DNA of 64,000 bases from [Ruminococcus] lactaris ATCC 29176 (GCF_025152405.1 NZ_CP102292.1:620001-684000), one strand, 5' to 3'. Shown: positions 52,213-61,276, numbered from the stretch's first letter. Made by a program: numbers and translations. The notes: generated by a model from the sequence alone, not told the origin.

Positions 52213-54480
52213 ATGCAGATATCAGTAATAGGTTTTCCAAGAATCGGTACATTAAGAGAATTAAAATTTGCTTCTGAGAAGTACTTTAAGAAGGAAATAG
52301 AAGCCGGAGAATTATTGCAGAAAGCACAGGAACTGAGGAAGACACACTGGTTGACACAGAAGAATGCAGGGATTACTTATATTTCAAGTAATGATTTTTC
52401 ATTTTATGATATGGTATTGGATACGGCGGCACTGCTTGGCATTGTTCCAAAACGATATAAAGAACTGAATCTGTCAGAACTGGATACATATTTTGCAATG
52501 GCTCGTGGGTATCAGGGAACTTTTGGGGATGTAAAGGCACTTGCCATGAAAAAATGGTTCAATACGAATTATCATTACATTGTTCCGGAACTGGAAGATG
52601 ATACAGAGATCAAAATTTCGGGAGATAAATTATGGTCAGAATATGCGGAAGCAAAGAGCATTGGAATAGAGACAAAACCGGTTGTAACCGGGGCATATAC
52701 CGTATTAAAGCTTTGCAGATGTACAGGAAATAAGACAGCAGCAGATTATGTGGATGAGATTGTAAATGCATATAAAGATCTGATCGAGAAGTGTGAAAAA
52801 GAGCAGATCGCATGGATCCAGTTTGATGAACCGGCACTGGTGCAGGATATGGAAAAAGAAGACATCGAACTTTTCCACAGACTTTATGATGCGATTCTGA
52901 CAGCAGTAAAAGATTGTAAGGTACTTTTACAGACATATTTCGGGGATGTAAGAGATATTTACCAGGATCTGATTGAGATGCCGTTTGATGGAATCGGTCT
53001 TGATTTTCTGGAAGGGAAAGAGACACTTCAATTAATTGAATCATATGGGTTTCCAAAGGAAAAGAAACTTTTTGCGGGACTTGTTAATGGAAAAAATATC
53101 TGGAAAAATCATTATGAAAAAACTTTAAAGATCTTAGAAAAATTACAGGAAAAAGAAATCCAGACGGTATTATCTACTTCCTGTTCACTGCTTCACGTAC
53201 CATATACATTAAAGCATGAGACAAAGCTTTCCAAAGAATATCTGGCTTATTTTGCTTTTGCTGAGGAAAAATTGACAGAACTTAAGGAACTGGGTGATCT
53301 TGCGGAAGATAAGAAATATTTCGATAGAGAAGCTTACAAGAAAAACCATGATCTTTTTGCGGCAGACAGAAAATGTGAAAATGTTGCAGTGAAAAACAGA
53401 CTATCACATGTAACGGAAGCGGATTATATCAGAGAGCCAAAGAGAAGTGAACGTCAGAAACTGCAGAAAGAGGCTTTTGGACTTCCGGAGCTCCCGACAA
53501 CGACGATTGGATCTTTCCCACAGACGAAAGATGTAAAGGCAAACCGGTCTGCCTTTAGAAAGGGAGAGATTACCAGACAGGAATATGTGGATTTCAACAA
53601 GAAGAAGATCGCGGAATGTGTGGCATGGCAGGAAGAAATCGGACTTGATGTACTGGTACACGGAGAATATGAAAGAAATGATATGGTGGAGTATTTTGGC
53701 GAAGCACTGGGAGGATTCCTTTTTACAGAAAAAGCCTGGGTACAGTCTTACGGAACCAGATGCGTAAAACCACCGATCATCTGGGGCGATGTATATCGTG
53801 AAAAGTCGATTACGGTAGATTGGTCCGTATATGCACAGTCACTTACGAATAAGATCATGAAAGGAATGCTGACAGGCCCGGTTACGATATTGAACTGGTC
53901 ATTCCCAAGAGAAGACATTTCCATTAAGGAATCCATCTCGCAGATTGCACTTGCAATCAGAGATGAAGTACTGGATCTTGAAGCAAATGGAATCCGGATG
54001 ATACAGATCGACGAAGCTGCCTTGAGAGAAAAACTGCCGCTCAGAAGATCAGACTGGTATACAGAATATCTGGATTTTGCAATCCCGGCTTTCCGTCTGA
54101 CACATAGTGGAGTGAAAGCAGATACACAGATTCATACGCATATGTGTTACAGTGAATTTACAGATATTATCCCAGCCATTGATGATATGGATGCAGATGT
54201 GATTACATTTGAAGCATCACGTTCAGATCTGCAGATTCTGGATTCGCTGAGAGAAAATCATTTTGAGACAGAAGTTGGTCCTGGAGTTTATGATATTCAT
54301 TCTCCTAGAGTACCATCAGTTGAAGAAATTGTGTTGGCACTGAAAGTTATGCTTACTAAGATCAGTCGTGAAAAATTATGGGTAAACCCGGACTGTGGAT
54401 TAAAGACAAGAGGTGTTCCGGAAACGGATGCAAGTCTTAGAAATATGGTTGAGGCTGCAAAAGAAATCCGGAAGAACTAG
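52213..54480 (+). CDS. metE: cobalamin-independent methionine synthase
   Basis: Transfers methyl from 5-methyl-THF-triglutamate to homocysteine. 755 aa with both barrels: an N-terminal half starting SVIGFPRIGTLRELKFASEKY, and a catalytic half from TTIGSFPQTKDVKANR. Zinc ligands are visible in QIHTHMCYSEF (His and Cys) and NPDCGLKTRG (Cys). TTTGGAGGTAATG precedes the start. Regulation by a LysR-type MET-box activator is suggested by the upstream site. Confidence 0.97.
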   Translation: MQISVIGFPRIGTLRELKFASEKYFKKEIEAGELLQKAQELRKTHWLTQKNAGITYISSNDFSFYDMVLDTAALLGIVPKRYKELNLSELDTYFAMARGYQGTFGDVKALAMKKWFNTNYHYIVPELEDDTEIKISGDKLWSEYAEAKSIGIETKPVVTGAYTVLKLCRCTGNKTAADYVDEIVNAYKDLIEKCEKEQIAWIQFDEPALVQDMEKEDIELFHRLYDAILTAVKDCKVLLQTYFGDVRDIYQDLIEMPFDGIGLDFLEGKETLQLIESYGFPKEKKLFAGLVNGKNIWKNHYEKTLKILEKLQEKEIQTVLSTSCSLLHVPYTLKHETKLSKEYLAYFAFAEEKLTELKELGDLAEDKKYFDREAYKKNHDLFAADRKCENVAVKNRLSHVTEADYIREPKRSERQKLQKEAFGLPELPTTTIGSFPQTKDVKANRSAFRKGEITRQEYVDFNKKKIAECVAWQEEIGLDVLVHGEYERNDMVEYFGEALGGFLFTEKAWVQSYGTRCVKPPIIWGDVYREKSITVDWSVYAQSLTNKIMKGMLTGPVTILNWSFPREDISIKESISQIALAIRDEVLDLEANGIRMIQIDEAALREKLPLRRSDWYTEYLDFAIPAFRLTHSGVKADTQIHTHMCYSEFTDIIPAIDDMDADVITFEASRSDLQILDSLRENHFETEVGPGVYDIHSPRVPSVEEIVLALKVMLTKISREKLWVNPDCGLKTRGVPETDASLRNMVEAAKEIRKN

Positions 54481-54502
54481 AGGATTCATCAGACTGCGTC
54501 TA

Positions 54503-54527
54503 AAAGCCAGTAATTTTCGCTTTTTTT
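54503..54527 (+). terminator. metE terminator
   Basis: AAAAGC / GCTTTT with an 11-nt loop and a T-run; short stem. Confidence 0.5.
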
Positions 54528-54555
54528 GTTCATTTGGTTTGCCTTCTTTTCATAA

Positions 54556-54705
54556 AAAAAGTCAAGAGTTTGTATAAAAATATTGTTGCACCCGTCAACC
54601 GTTGGTATATTGCGATTGGAAACATTCTTTTCGCTGCACTGATAGCAGCACTTCAGGGATTATTTATGCAGTTGCAACTGCCGGTTGACAGAATTTCAGC
54701 CTGAT
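54556..54705 (+). pseudogene. possible fragment of a membrane protein gene
   Basis: An open stretch without a start codon reads VNRWYIAIGNILFAALIAAL followed by QGLFMQLQLPVDRISA and a stop. The pattern is that of one transmembrane helix pair of a permease. Tentative. Confidence 0.25.
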
Positions 54706-54746
54706 TTGGTAGTCTGCAACTGGAAAATCCGATATAATAAGATCAT

Positions 54747-54940
54747 GATGTCGGGGGCAAAAGCCCCCGACTTTGATGCCTACGGATTGCTCCGTGCTAC
54801 GCACTCCCACAATCCTACCCAATATTCGCATATCGTGGGATTATCATCCCACTTTTATGCTCATATCGGAGCGGGTCCTAAGGTCTTTCATCCACCTATG
54901 AGCAAGCTCATGTGGGCTTAGACCTTTTGACCCTGGCATC
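54747..54940 (+). mobile_element. 194-bp inverted-end element, copy 5 (subfamily B)
   Basis: GATGTCGGGGGCAAAAG ... CTTTTGACCCTGGCATC, perfect 7-bp duplications AGATCAT (54740-54746, 54941-54947). 3' hairpin type B with a perfect ATGAGC/GCTCAT stem. Confidence 0.85.
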
Positions 54941-54987
54941 AGATCATAAAATATAGATGAAAACCTGAAAAGAGGAGGAAAATGGAT

Positions 54988-55992
54988 ATGATCTTATCGG
55001 AAAAAATCGCAGAAGAGCGAAAGAAAAATGGATGGTCACAGGAAGAACTGGCAGAAAAGCTGTCTGTATCACGGCAGGCTGTTTCTAAATGGGAGAGTGC
55101 ATCGTCTGTACCGGATTTGCAGAAATTACTCCGCATGGCAAAAATTTTTGAGGTCAGTACAGATTATCTGTTAAAGGATGAAATGGGAAAAGAAGAGGTT
55201 GAGAAAATATCAGACTATAGGACAGAAGATACAGTCTACAGGAATGTATCTATGGAAGAGGCAAATCATTTTCTGGAATGGAAGAGAAAAAATGCAGTCA
55301 TACTGGCAGGGGCAGTTGCTCTTTGCATCATGAGTCCGTCACTGCTCATTTTTCTGACAGGTCTTTCCAGTGCAACGGGTGGAAATCTGAGTGAAAATAC
55401 TGCGGTGGGGATTGGAGTTTCGGTGGTACTGGTGATGGTTTCCCTTGCAGTTGCTATTTTTATTTCTTATGGGATTCGCGGAAAAGCATATGAGTATCTG
55501 AAAAAGGAACTGATTGAAACTGCTTATGGAGTAAAAGGACTGGTAAAAGAAAAGAAGCAGAATTATGAAGGTACTTATACAAGAGGGATTATCCTGGGAG
55601 TTGTTTTCTGCATTCTGGCGGTTATTCCTCTTTTGATCGGAATTGCGATGGAACAACCGGAGTATATGATTACAAGTGATGTGTCAATTCTCCTTTTGCT
55701 TGTTGCAGTGGGTGTGTTTTTAATTGTACGTGTCAGTACGATCAATGGAAGTTACGATATGTTGCTTCAGGAGGGAGAATATTCCCAAAAGGAAAAGGCT
55801 GTAAAGAAAAAGTTTGAAATCTATTCAACTGCTTATTGGTGTATTGCTACAGCAATCTATCTTGGATGGAGTTTCCTGAGTGTGCGGTGGGATTATACCT
55901 GGATTCTGTGGCCGGTAGCGGGTGTATTATTTGGTGCAGTGTCAGTAGTTGCAAGAGGGATTTGGGGAACACAGGATTCGACCAGGATATAA
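54988..55992 (+). CDS. XRE-family regulator with membrane domain
   Basis: 334 aa from the ATG at 54988 (GAGGAGG 9 nt upstream; the ATG at 54982 is too close). The helix-turn-helix WSQEELAEKLSVSRQAVSKWESASSVPDL is followed by six hydrophobic segments from about residue 100 on. Such membrane-bound Cro-type regulators sense envelope signals. It is 67 nt upstream of a DUF1648 protein and likely forms an operon with it. Confidence 0.88.
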   Translation: MILSEKIAEERKKNGWSQEELAEKLSVSRQAVSKWESASSVPDLQKLLRMAKIFEVSTDYLLKDEMGKEEVEKISDYRTEDTVYRNVSMEEANHFLEWKRKNAVILAGAVALCIMSPSLLIFLTGLSSATGGNLSENTAVGIGVSVVLVMVSLAVAIFISYGIRGKAYEYLKKELIETAYGVKGLVKEKKQNYEGTYTRGIILGVVFCILAVIPLLIGIAMEQPEYMITSDVSILLLLVAVGVFLIVRVSTINGSYDMLLQEGEYSQKEKAVKKKFEIYSTAYWCIATAIYLGWSFLSVRWDYTWILWPVAGVLFGAVSVVARGIWGTQDSTRI

Positions 55993-56059
55993 TCATGTTT
56001 GCGGATACTTGTAAAAAGAAAATACTGGTGCTATAGTATCCCTAAAAGGAGGGAGTGCT

Positions 56060-56509
56060 ATGAAGATGATCCGCAGAATTTCAAATTTAGTCAGTTTATG
56101 TATGTTACTTGCATATGTTATTGTTCTTGTATGTATCTGGAGCAGGATCCCCGGAACAGTTCCGACTCATTTTAACGCTGCAGGAATAGCAGATAGTTAT
56201 GGGGGCAAAGGAATTCTTTGGATTGAGGTGATTGCGGCAACAGTCATTTTGCTTTTGCTCTCTCTGATTGAAAAAGTTCCGTCTATATGGAACTTCCCGG
56301 TAGCTGTCACAGAGGAGAATAAAGAAAGGCTGTATAAAATAGCACTGGTAATGCTGGGAGCAATAAAGATTCTTACTACGGGATTATTTATCGATGTAGG
56401 AGTCAGCAGCCTGGTAACGAGATTCCCTGTCTGGCCTATGTACATCATGCTGGGTGCGATGGTGATCGTGATTGTAGTGGCAGTAGTACAGATGATCCGG
56501 GCAAAGTAA
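56060..56509 (+). CDS. DUF1648 (SdpI-like) membrane protein
   Basis: 149 aa with four transmembrane helices. The DUF1648 motif WSRIPGTVPTHFNAAGIADSYG lies between the first two. Related proteins (SdpI) give immunity to a secreted toxin and can hold a regulator at the membrane. The upstream XRE membrane regulator is compatible with such a signalling pair; that is inference. AAAAGGAGGGAG precedes the ATG. Confidence 0.85.
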   Translation: MKMIRRISNLVSLCMLLAYVIVLVCIWSRIPGTVPTHFNAAGIADSYGGKGILWIEVIAATVILLLLSLIEKVPSIWNFPVAVTEENKERLYKIALVMLGAIKILTTGLFIDVGVSSLVTRFPVWPMYIMLGAMVIVIVVAVVQMIRAK

Positions 56510-56512
56510 AAA

Positions 56513-56589
56513 GATGTCGGGGTCAAAAGCCCCCGACTTTGATGCCTACAGATTGCTCCGTGCTACGCACTCCCACAATCCCTGGCATC
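56513..56589 (+). mobile_element. 77-bp shortened inverted-end element
   Basis: The left end and about 60 nt of the type B left half are joined directly to CCCTGGCATC; the whole right half with its hairpin is missing. Flanks GTAAAAA and ATAAAAA agree at six of seven positions. Confidence 0.75.
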
Positions 56590-56657
56590 ATAAAAATAAT
56601 ATATCAAAGGCAGTGAAAGAAGCAGGCTGACCTTAAGAAGAAAGACGAGGATGAAAA

Positions 56658-56918
56658 ATGGACGAGTTATATCAGATCATCGAGCAGAAAATAAAAGCTT
56701 CCGGCTATCCGAGAGAGATTTCAGGAGCAAAGGTATATAATGATATTTGTGACCAGATCGAAGGAAAAGAAAATGGAGAGTATCTTCTGCTGTCAAAATT
56801 TGAGGATGATGTAGTTTTTGAATACCATATTACGGTGAAAGATGAAGAGTTTAATCTTGGAATTCTGACTATGAAAGCACCGGAAGGTGTATTTGAAGCA
56901 GATTTTGATGCAGAGTAA
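56658..56918 (+). CDS. hypothetical protein, 86 aa
   Basis: Begins MDELYQIIEQKIKASGYPRE, then VYNDICDQIEGKENGEYLLL and FEYHITVKDEEFNL. Short acidic alpha/beta protein; family not recognised, but the regular structure suggests a real conserved gene. GACGAGGATG precedes the ATG. It stands alone. Confidence 0.65.
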   Translation: MDELYQIIEQKIKASGYPREISGAKVYNDICDQIEGKENGEYLLLSKFEDDVVFEYHITVKDEEFNLGILTMKAPEGVFEADFDAE

Positions 56919-56949
56919 AATTTTGCTTATATTTCAGAAAAAAATGTGA

Positions 56950-57052
56950 TACAATAAGCATCGTGCAAAAATGAAATAGCGAAATAATAACGACATTAAA
57001 TATTATTGCGGCCCATGTCTGATAGCTGCGATGTATTTGATGTCGTTTTTAT
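56950..57052 (+). ncRNA. candidate small RNA
   Basis: An extended -10 (TGATACAAT, 56947-56955) is followed by about 85 nt ending in a hairpin AACGACAT / ATGTCGTT with TTTTT. No ORF is present. It may be an sRNA or only the terminator of the upstream gene. The stretch 57054-57258 belongs to the end of the IS110 element. Confidence 0.3.
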
Positions 57053-57258
57053 ATGTCAAGAAAGCGTACTTTTTTGATATATAAGATATTCCAGGCTATT
57101 CATACAAGTAAAGACCAGCTAGTTATAGTCAATACCTAAAAGACAAAAAATAGATATTTTTCTTTTATGTTTTGAAACCTAAAAATGAGTAACTTTAACA
57201 AACGTAAATCACTTGGATTTTCGTCAAGAAGCTCCTATGGTTTTATATAGCTGCATCT

Positions 57259-58551
57259 TTATGCAGCTGCTAAAGCAGGTCTTTGATACTGCTTACAGTG
57301 TTCTTCTGGTGACCGAAGCTCAAATGCCTTTTCATCACGAAGAACAGCAAATACGATGTTGCAGACTTTATGCATTACAGCACCGATTGCAACCATCTTA
57401 GGCTTTTGTCCAGACTTTAATTCGTAATACTTACGGAGGTATGGATTGATGCCCTCTCCATTACGTTTTGTACGAATGGAGGCGAGTGCTACTGCAAAGA
57501 TAGCACGGCGCGCGATTCTGGAGCCACGTTTGCTCATATGTAACTGAGTGCCAACGAATTTTCCAGATTCATTTACTTCAGGATCTAATCCGAAGTAAGC
57601 AAAAAGTTGTTTTGGATTACGGAATGCTGAGAAATCACCTATTTCGCACATGATTGTTACAGCAGTCAGAAAGCCAACACCTGGGATTGTATTTAAAAGT
57701 TTAATCTGCTGAATAAACTTCTCGTTTTTATTGAATGTAATCAGCTGCCTAATACGATTCAGTATGGAATCCAAAGCAGAATCAAGCTTTTCAACAAGGT
57801 CCAAAGTTAAAAAGATATTGAAGTAGATACTGTCTATTTGACATCCAAATGTCTTTGCAGCATTAGCTGCAGCACAGAGTTTCTCATATCTTTCAGAAGC
57901 TTTGGCAAGACCTTTTCGTGAAGCTTTTGATATTTTTTCAATCATGGTCTTCTTATGACCACGAAGTATCTTGTCTGGAGTACCGTACTGGCGAAGAATC
58001 ATTGTTGAGGTCTTGCCGGTAACATCACAGAAAACGTCAAGATACTGAGGAAACACGGTATGCAGGTCTCCTTTAAGTTTATTGATATGAGCAGAACGCT
58101 CATCAGTTAAATCGTAATACTTACGGGTAAGGCTACGCAGTTCAAGAACCAGCTTTGCTGGGAACTGGGAAACAGGAATATCTTTTGATAATCCTAGTTT
58201 GGCAATACCTTTAGAATCGATTTTATCATTTTTTACTTTTCTGATATTTCCATTCTTAGTAGAATGTGTAATAATAGGATTGATTATGGACGCGTTAAAA
58301 CCACAATCAACAAGATAGCAGAAGAGCGGGAAATGATAAATCCCAGTGGATTCTAGAAAGGTGCGACTTTCTAAGGAATACAGCTCTTCTGCTTTTTTAA
58401 TTTCAGAAACAGCTCGTTCCAAAGAATCCTTATTATTGTGAGTAATCTTGAAAGGTTTCAAGATCACTGTTTCGTCTGGCGCAAGAATTGTCATAAAGCT
58501 AAAAGCTGAACCGACATCAATGCCGACGGAAATATAGTTTTTGTTATGCAT
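57259..58551 (-). CDS. IS110-family transposase (DEDD recombinase)
   Basis: 430 aa from the ATG at 58551, preceded by GAAGGAGC. The N-terminal RuvC-like DEDD domain shows GIDVGSAFSF, LESTGIYHF and KNDKIDSKGIAKLG. The C-terminal Transposase_20 domain shows IPGVGFLTAVTIMCEIGDF and HMSKRGSRIARRAIF with the serine. No stop or frameshift, so it looks functional. Members of this family use a bridge RNA from the noncoding end to choose target and donor. Confidence 0.95.
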   Translation of the reverse strand: MHNKNYISVGIDVGSAFSFMTILAPDETVILKPFKITHNNKDSLERAVSEIKKAEELYSLESRTFLESTGIYHFPLFCYLVDCGFNASIINPIITHSTKNGNIRKVKNDKIDSKGIAKLGLSKDIPVSQFPAKLVLELRSLTRKYYDLTDERSAHINKLKGDLHTVFPQYLDVFCDVTGKTSTMILRQYGTPDKILRGHKKTMIEKISKASRKGLAKASERYEKLCAAANAAKTFGCQIDSIYFNIFLTLDLVEKLDSALDSILNRIRQLITFNKNEKFIQQIKLLNTIPGVGFLTAVTIMCEIGDFSAFRNPKQLFAYFGLDPEVNESGKFVGTQLHMSKRGSRIARRAIFAVALASIRTKRNGEGINPYLRKYYELKSGQKPKMVAIGAVMHKVCNIVFAVLRDEKAFELRSPEEHCKQYQRPALAAA

Positions 58552-58740
58552 TATATGCTCCTTCCGATAGGGTTCCATAAAAAACAATGAATACACTACC
58601 TGGTGCGTTATACGGGTATAGCTTAATTGCTCCCAACCAGCCTAAAACATAAATTTTCATTGATGGAATGACAGTCTTAAGTTACGGGTATTACTGGACA
58701 TAAGCCAGCTCCCTAGGAGAAAATCGTCCTTTTCCCTATC
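58552..58740 (-). ncRNA. candidate IS110 bridge RNA region
   Basis: About 190 nt of noncoding sequence lie upstream of the transposase start on the - strand, the place where IS110-group elements encode the bridge RNA. It contains possible loops and a repeated ACGGGTAT (58615-58622 and 58685-58692 on +). Structure and exact borders were not determined. Confidence 0.4.
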
Positions 58741-58937
58741 CAATGGAAAATAATACCTTATGTAACAGACATAGTCTAGGAGTGAATAATCATACAAAAA
58801 TGTATGTAACTTATACACGTATCTATGGTTGGAGTGATTATGGAGGAGAATCCTCTTACCAACCAGGATATAGATTAGAGAATATGATGTGGATGACCTT
58901 ATTGGTCTATGACTACATCATACCAGGAGAGAAGAAA

Positions 58938-59070
58938 ATGCCAAAAACTAAAATTCAAAGTATTGTATTTACCGCAATGAGGGTATTCTGCATGTTTATG
59001 TTTCCCGACAGCACTTTTACTGCAAATATTTTTTGTAGGTCCATTTGTACGTCTGATGTTCAGAAATGCA
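58938..59070 (+). pseudogene. remnant of a DUF2798-type membrane protein
   Basis: GGAGAGAAGAAA precedes ATG CCA AAA, giving MPKTKIQSIVFTAMRVFCMFM, the typical DUF2798 start, but the sequence then breaks down. In another frame IFFVGPFVRLMFR, which resembles the end of the same family, follows at once. The middle is missing. Confidence 0.5.
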
Positions 59071-59337
59071 TCCAATGGAGACGTGATGGCGTGCCGGAGA
59101 GTGACGGACAGCAGGATTGCCAATATATTTGAGGACAGACTGGCGGATGTATGGGTCTGTCAGATGGAAAAATACAGAGAATATGACCGATTTATAAAAT
59201 GTAGTAAATGCGAGCTGAAAGCGTGGTGCAGAGGTTGTCCGGCAGTAGCAAATGGAACGAATGGTGATTTTTACGGGGCAGATCCTCAGTGCTGGAAGAT
59301 AAAAAATGAAAGAACGGGGGAGCGATTATCATGTTGA
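59071..59337 (+). pseudogene. 3' remnant of a radical SAM/SPASM gene
   Basis: About 88 codons encode NASNGDVMACRRVTDSRIAN and then a SPASM iron-sulfur domain: CSKCELKAWCRGCPAVANG and DPQCWKIKN. The radical SAM core is absent and the reading frame is joined to the end of the DUF2798 remnant. The parent enzyme would have been a peptide-maturing SPASM protein. Confidence 0.7.
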
Positions 59338-59381
59338 TGGATCTGATAAAAAAATCTTTCATATAAAAAGCTCTCTCATAT

Positions 59382-59425
59382 AAAAAATCCATCAATCGGA
59401 CTATCTGCCGGATTGATGGATTTTT
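59382..59425. terminator. bidirectional terminator
   Basis: AAAAATCCATCAATCGG / CCGGATTGATGGATTTTT, 17-bp stem with a 9-nt loop. Confidence 0.85.
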
Positions 59426-59486
59426 GTCGGGGATATTCCCCGATCATCATTCTGTAATTTATTTGAGCTCAACAATCTGAGTAAGA

Positions 59487-60749
59487 TCAGTTATCATGTT
59501 CGTCTTCGAAAGGATCTTCATAATCCTCGTCCTCGTCGTCATCTTCATAGTAATAATCTCCGCCTCTGGAGGCAATACCAAGAATCAGTGAGATGACTGC
59601 GAAAGCAGCACTTACACCGGCAACAATCAGCAGTTCCAGTTCGCTTCCGCGTTTCAGGAATGCAAATCCGGCACTTGCCAGATAGAACAGCATTGGTGCA
59701 AGGAATGCAAAGATCGTATAACGATTCACCATGATGAAATACAGCAGAGCTGAAACCAGCATGCAGAGTGCCAAAATCACATAAACCATACCGGAAGTAG
59801 CAGAACCGTCTGAAGAGGTGCTGCTCAGTCCAAGTGTAAATCCTCTGTACATCAGATATCCGAAACCGAGAAGTGATAGGATACCAAGGATGATACGGGC
59901 AGGTCTGAATCTTGGTACATCATCATATTCGTACTCATCATCATCATACTCATCGTCGTACTGCTCTTTTTTCTTTGTATCTTTTACTTTCTTCTCATCA
60001 GGATCTTCGTCCTTTTTCTTCTTTTTGGCAAATTTGCTGTCAGGATCTGTCGCAAGCATCTCTTCATATCCTTTGCGTACTGCCTTTTCACGCTTTGTAC
60101 GAACCTGCTCTGCAGGAATATTTCCATATTTCTGCTCATCAGAAGCTTTATTAGTATCAGAAGCTTCTTCAGGATGACGCTTCTTGACCGGTTTCTTTGC
60201 GGACGCCTTTTTCTCCCCTGGCGTCTTTGTGGAAAGCGGTTCTTCTGTAGAAGCAGGTCTGACTTTCTTTTTGACTGGTCTTTTTTCCGGTTTCTCGGAA
60301 ATTTCAGCAGTTTCATCATTACTGATCGGTCTTGAAGCCTTCGGACGTACAGGTTTTCCTTCTGCGTCTGTCAGTCTGCGTCTTTTCGCAGGTTTTGCTC
60401 CGGCTTTCTTTTCGGTTTCCTTTACTTTTTCAGCGTCAGAGCCGGCAGCAGATCTTTTGACTGGAGGCTTTTTGGCAGCCGGGCTTTCTTCTGCTGCACC
60501 CTTCTTGGATACGGATGATTCAGCAGGTCTGACAGCGACTTTGCTTTCAGCTTTATCGACTGGCTTTGCTTCTGCCTGTTCAGCCTCTTTTTTTGCAGCT
60601 ATTTTCCTGGCACGCTGCCTGTCGAGATTCCACTGCTTCTTACAGTCACGGCAGACTGCATATTCGTTGAAGATCGGATCTCCGGATTCCGTTGTGCCGA
60701 CTTGTCTTTTCATACGCTCAAGTTCTTTACCACATGATGGACACTTCAT
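59487..60749 (-). CDS. zinc-ribbon membrane protein with long charged linker
   Basis: 420 aa. The N-terminal zinc ribbon has CPSCGKEL and CRDCKKQW. Then about 210 residues of Lys/Ala/Pro/Glu-rich low-complexity linker end in an Asp/Tyr-rich block (YDDEYDDDEYEYDD). Four hydrophobic helices (about residues 285-395) and an acidic tail follow. It looks like a cytosolic ribbon tethered to the membrane. I do not recognise the family. GGAGAGGAG precedes the ATG; a good promoter lies upstream. Confidence 0.8.
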   Translation of the reverse strand: MKCPSCGKELERMKRQVGTTESGDPIFNEYAVCRDCKKQWNLDRQRARKIAAKKEAEQAEAKPVDKAESKVAVRPAESSVSKKGAAEESPAAKKPPVKRSAAGSDAEKVKETEKKAGAKPAKRRRLTDAEGKPVRPKASRPISNDETAEISEKPEKRPVKKKVRPASTEEPLSTKTPGEKKASAKKPVKKRHPEEASDTNKASDEQKYGNIPAEQVRTKREKAVRKGYEEMLATDPDSKFAKKKKKDEDPDEKKVKDTKKKEQYDDEYDDDEYEYDDVPRFRPARIILGILSLLGFGYLMYRGFTLGLSSTSSDGSATSGMVYVILALCMLVSALLYFIMVNRYTIFAFLAPMLFYLASAGFAFLKRGSELELLIVAGVSAAFAVISLILGIASRGGDYYYEDDDEDEDYEDPFEDEHDN

Positions 60750-60799
60750 ATTAATTATGTACTCCTCTCCTTGTCAATGACAAAATTAATAACAGAAGT

Positions 60800-60828
60800 A
60801 TTATAGCATTTTGTGTCAGTTTGGACAA
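60800..60828 (-). promoter_or_regulatory. promoter of the zinc-ribbon gene
   Basis: On the - strand TTGTCC (60828-60823), 17-nt spacer, TATAAT (60805-60800). Confidence 0.7.
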
Positions 60829-60952
60829 TGGAAAAATCAAAGATATAGATGGAAACTGTCGAGGAATGGAAAAAATAAAGTAGTAGACTTTACAAATTTA
60901 GTGTGCTAAAATGTAACAGTAATTAAACGAGGGTGAAAAGGAGATTGGTTTC

Positions 60953-61276
60953 ATGAGCAAGAAAATAAGGACTGAGGCGGTTGATTATCTTTTTAATGCC
61001 ATTTTAAGCCTTGAAAATAAAGAAGAATGTTATACTTTTTTTGAAGATATCTGTACGATCAACGAACTGCTTTCGCTTTCCCAGCGTTTTGAAGTGGCAA
61101 GGATGCTCAGAGAGCAAAAGACATATCTTGAGATAGCAGAGAAGACCGGAGCGTCTACAGCAACGATCAGCAGAGTCAACCGTTCACTGAACTACGGAAA
61201 TGACGGATATGATATGGTCTTTGAGAGAATCGGACTTACAGAAAAGGAAGAAGATTCATCAACTGCAGAAGAATAG
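60953..61276 (+). CDS. YerC/YecD family TrpR-like protein
   Basis: 107 aa, helical. ELLSLSQRFEVARMLREQKTYLEIAEKTGASTATISRVNRSLNYG is the TrpR-superfamily helix-turn-helix. In many Firmicutes yerC lies next to pcrA, as here (pcrA begins 941 nt downstream, beyond a - strand gene). No tryptophan genes are near. AAAAGGAGATTGG precedes the ATG. Confidence 0.9.
   Translation: MSKKIRTEAVDYLFNAILSLENKEECYTFFEDICTINELLSLSQRFEVARMLREQKTYLEIAEKTGASTATISRVNRSLNYGNDGYDMVFERIGLTEKEEDSSTAEE

Noticed and set aside
59818..60780. Long + strand ORFs opposite the zinc-ribbon gene
   Set aside because: Ser/Phe/Leu-rich shadows of the low-complexity linker; no ribosome sites. The - strand frame has a clear Cys-ribbon and helices.
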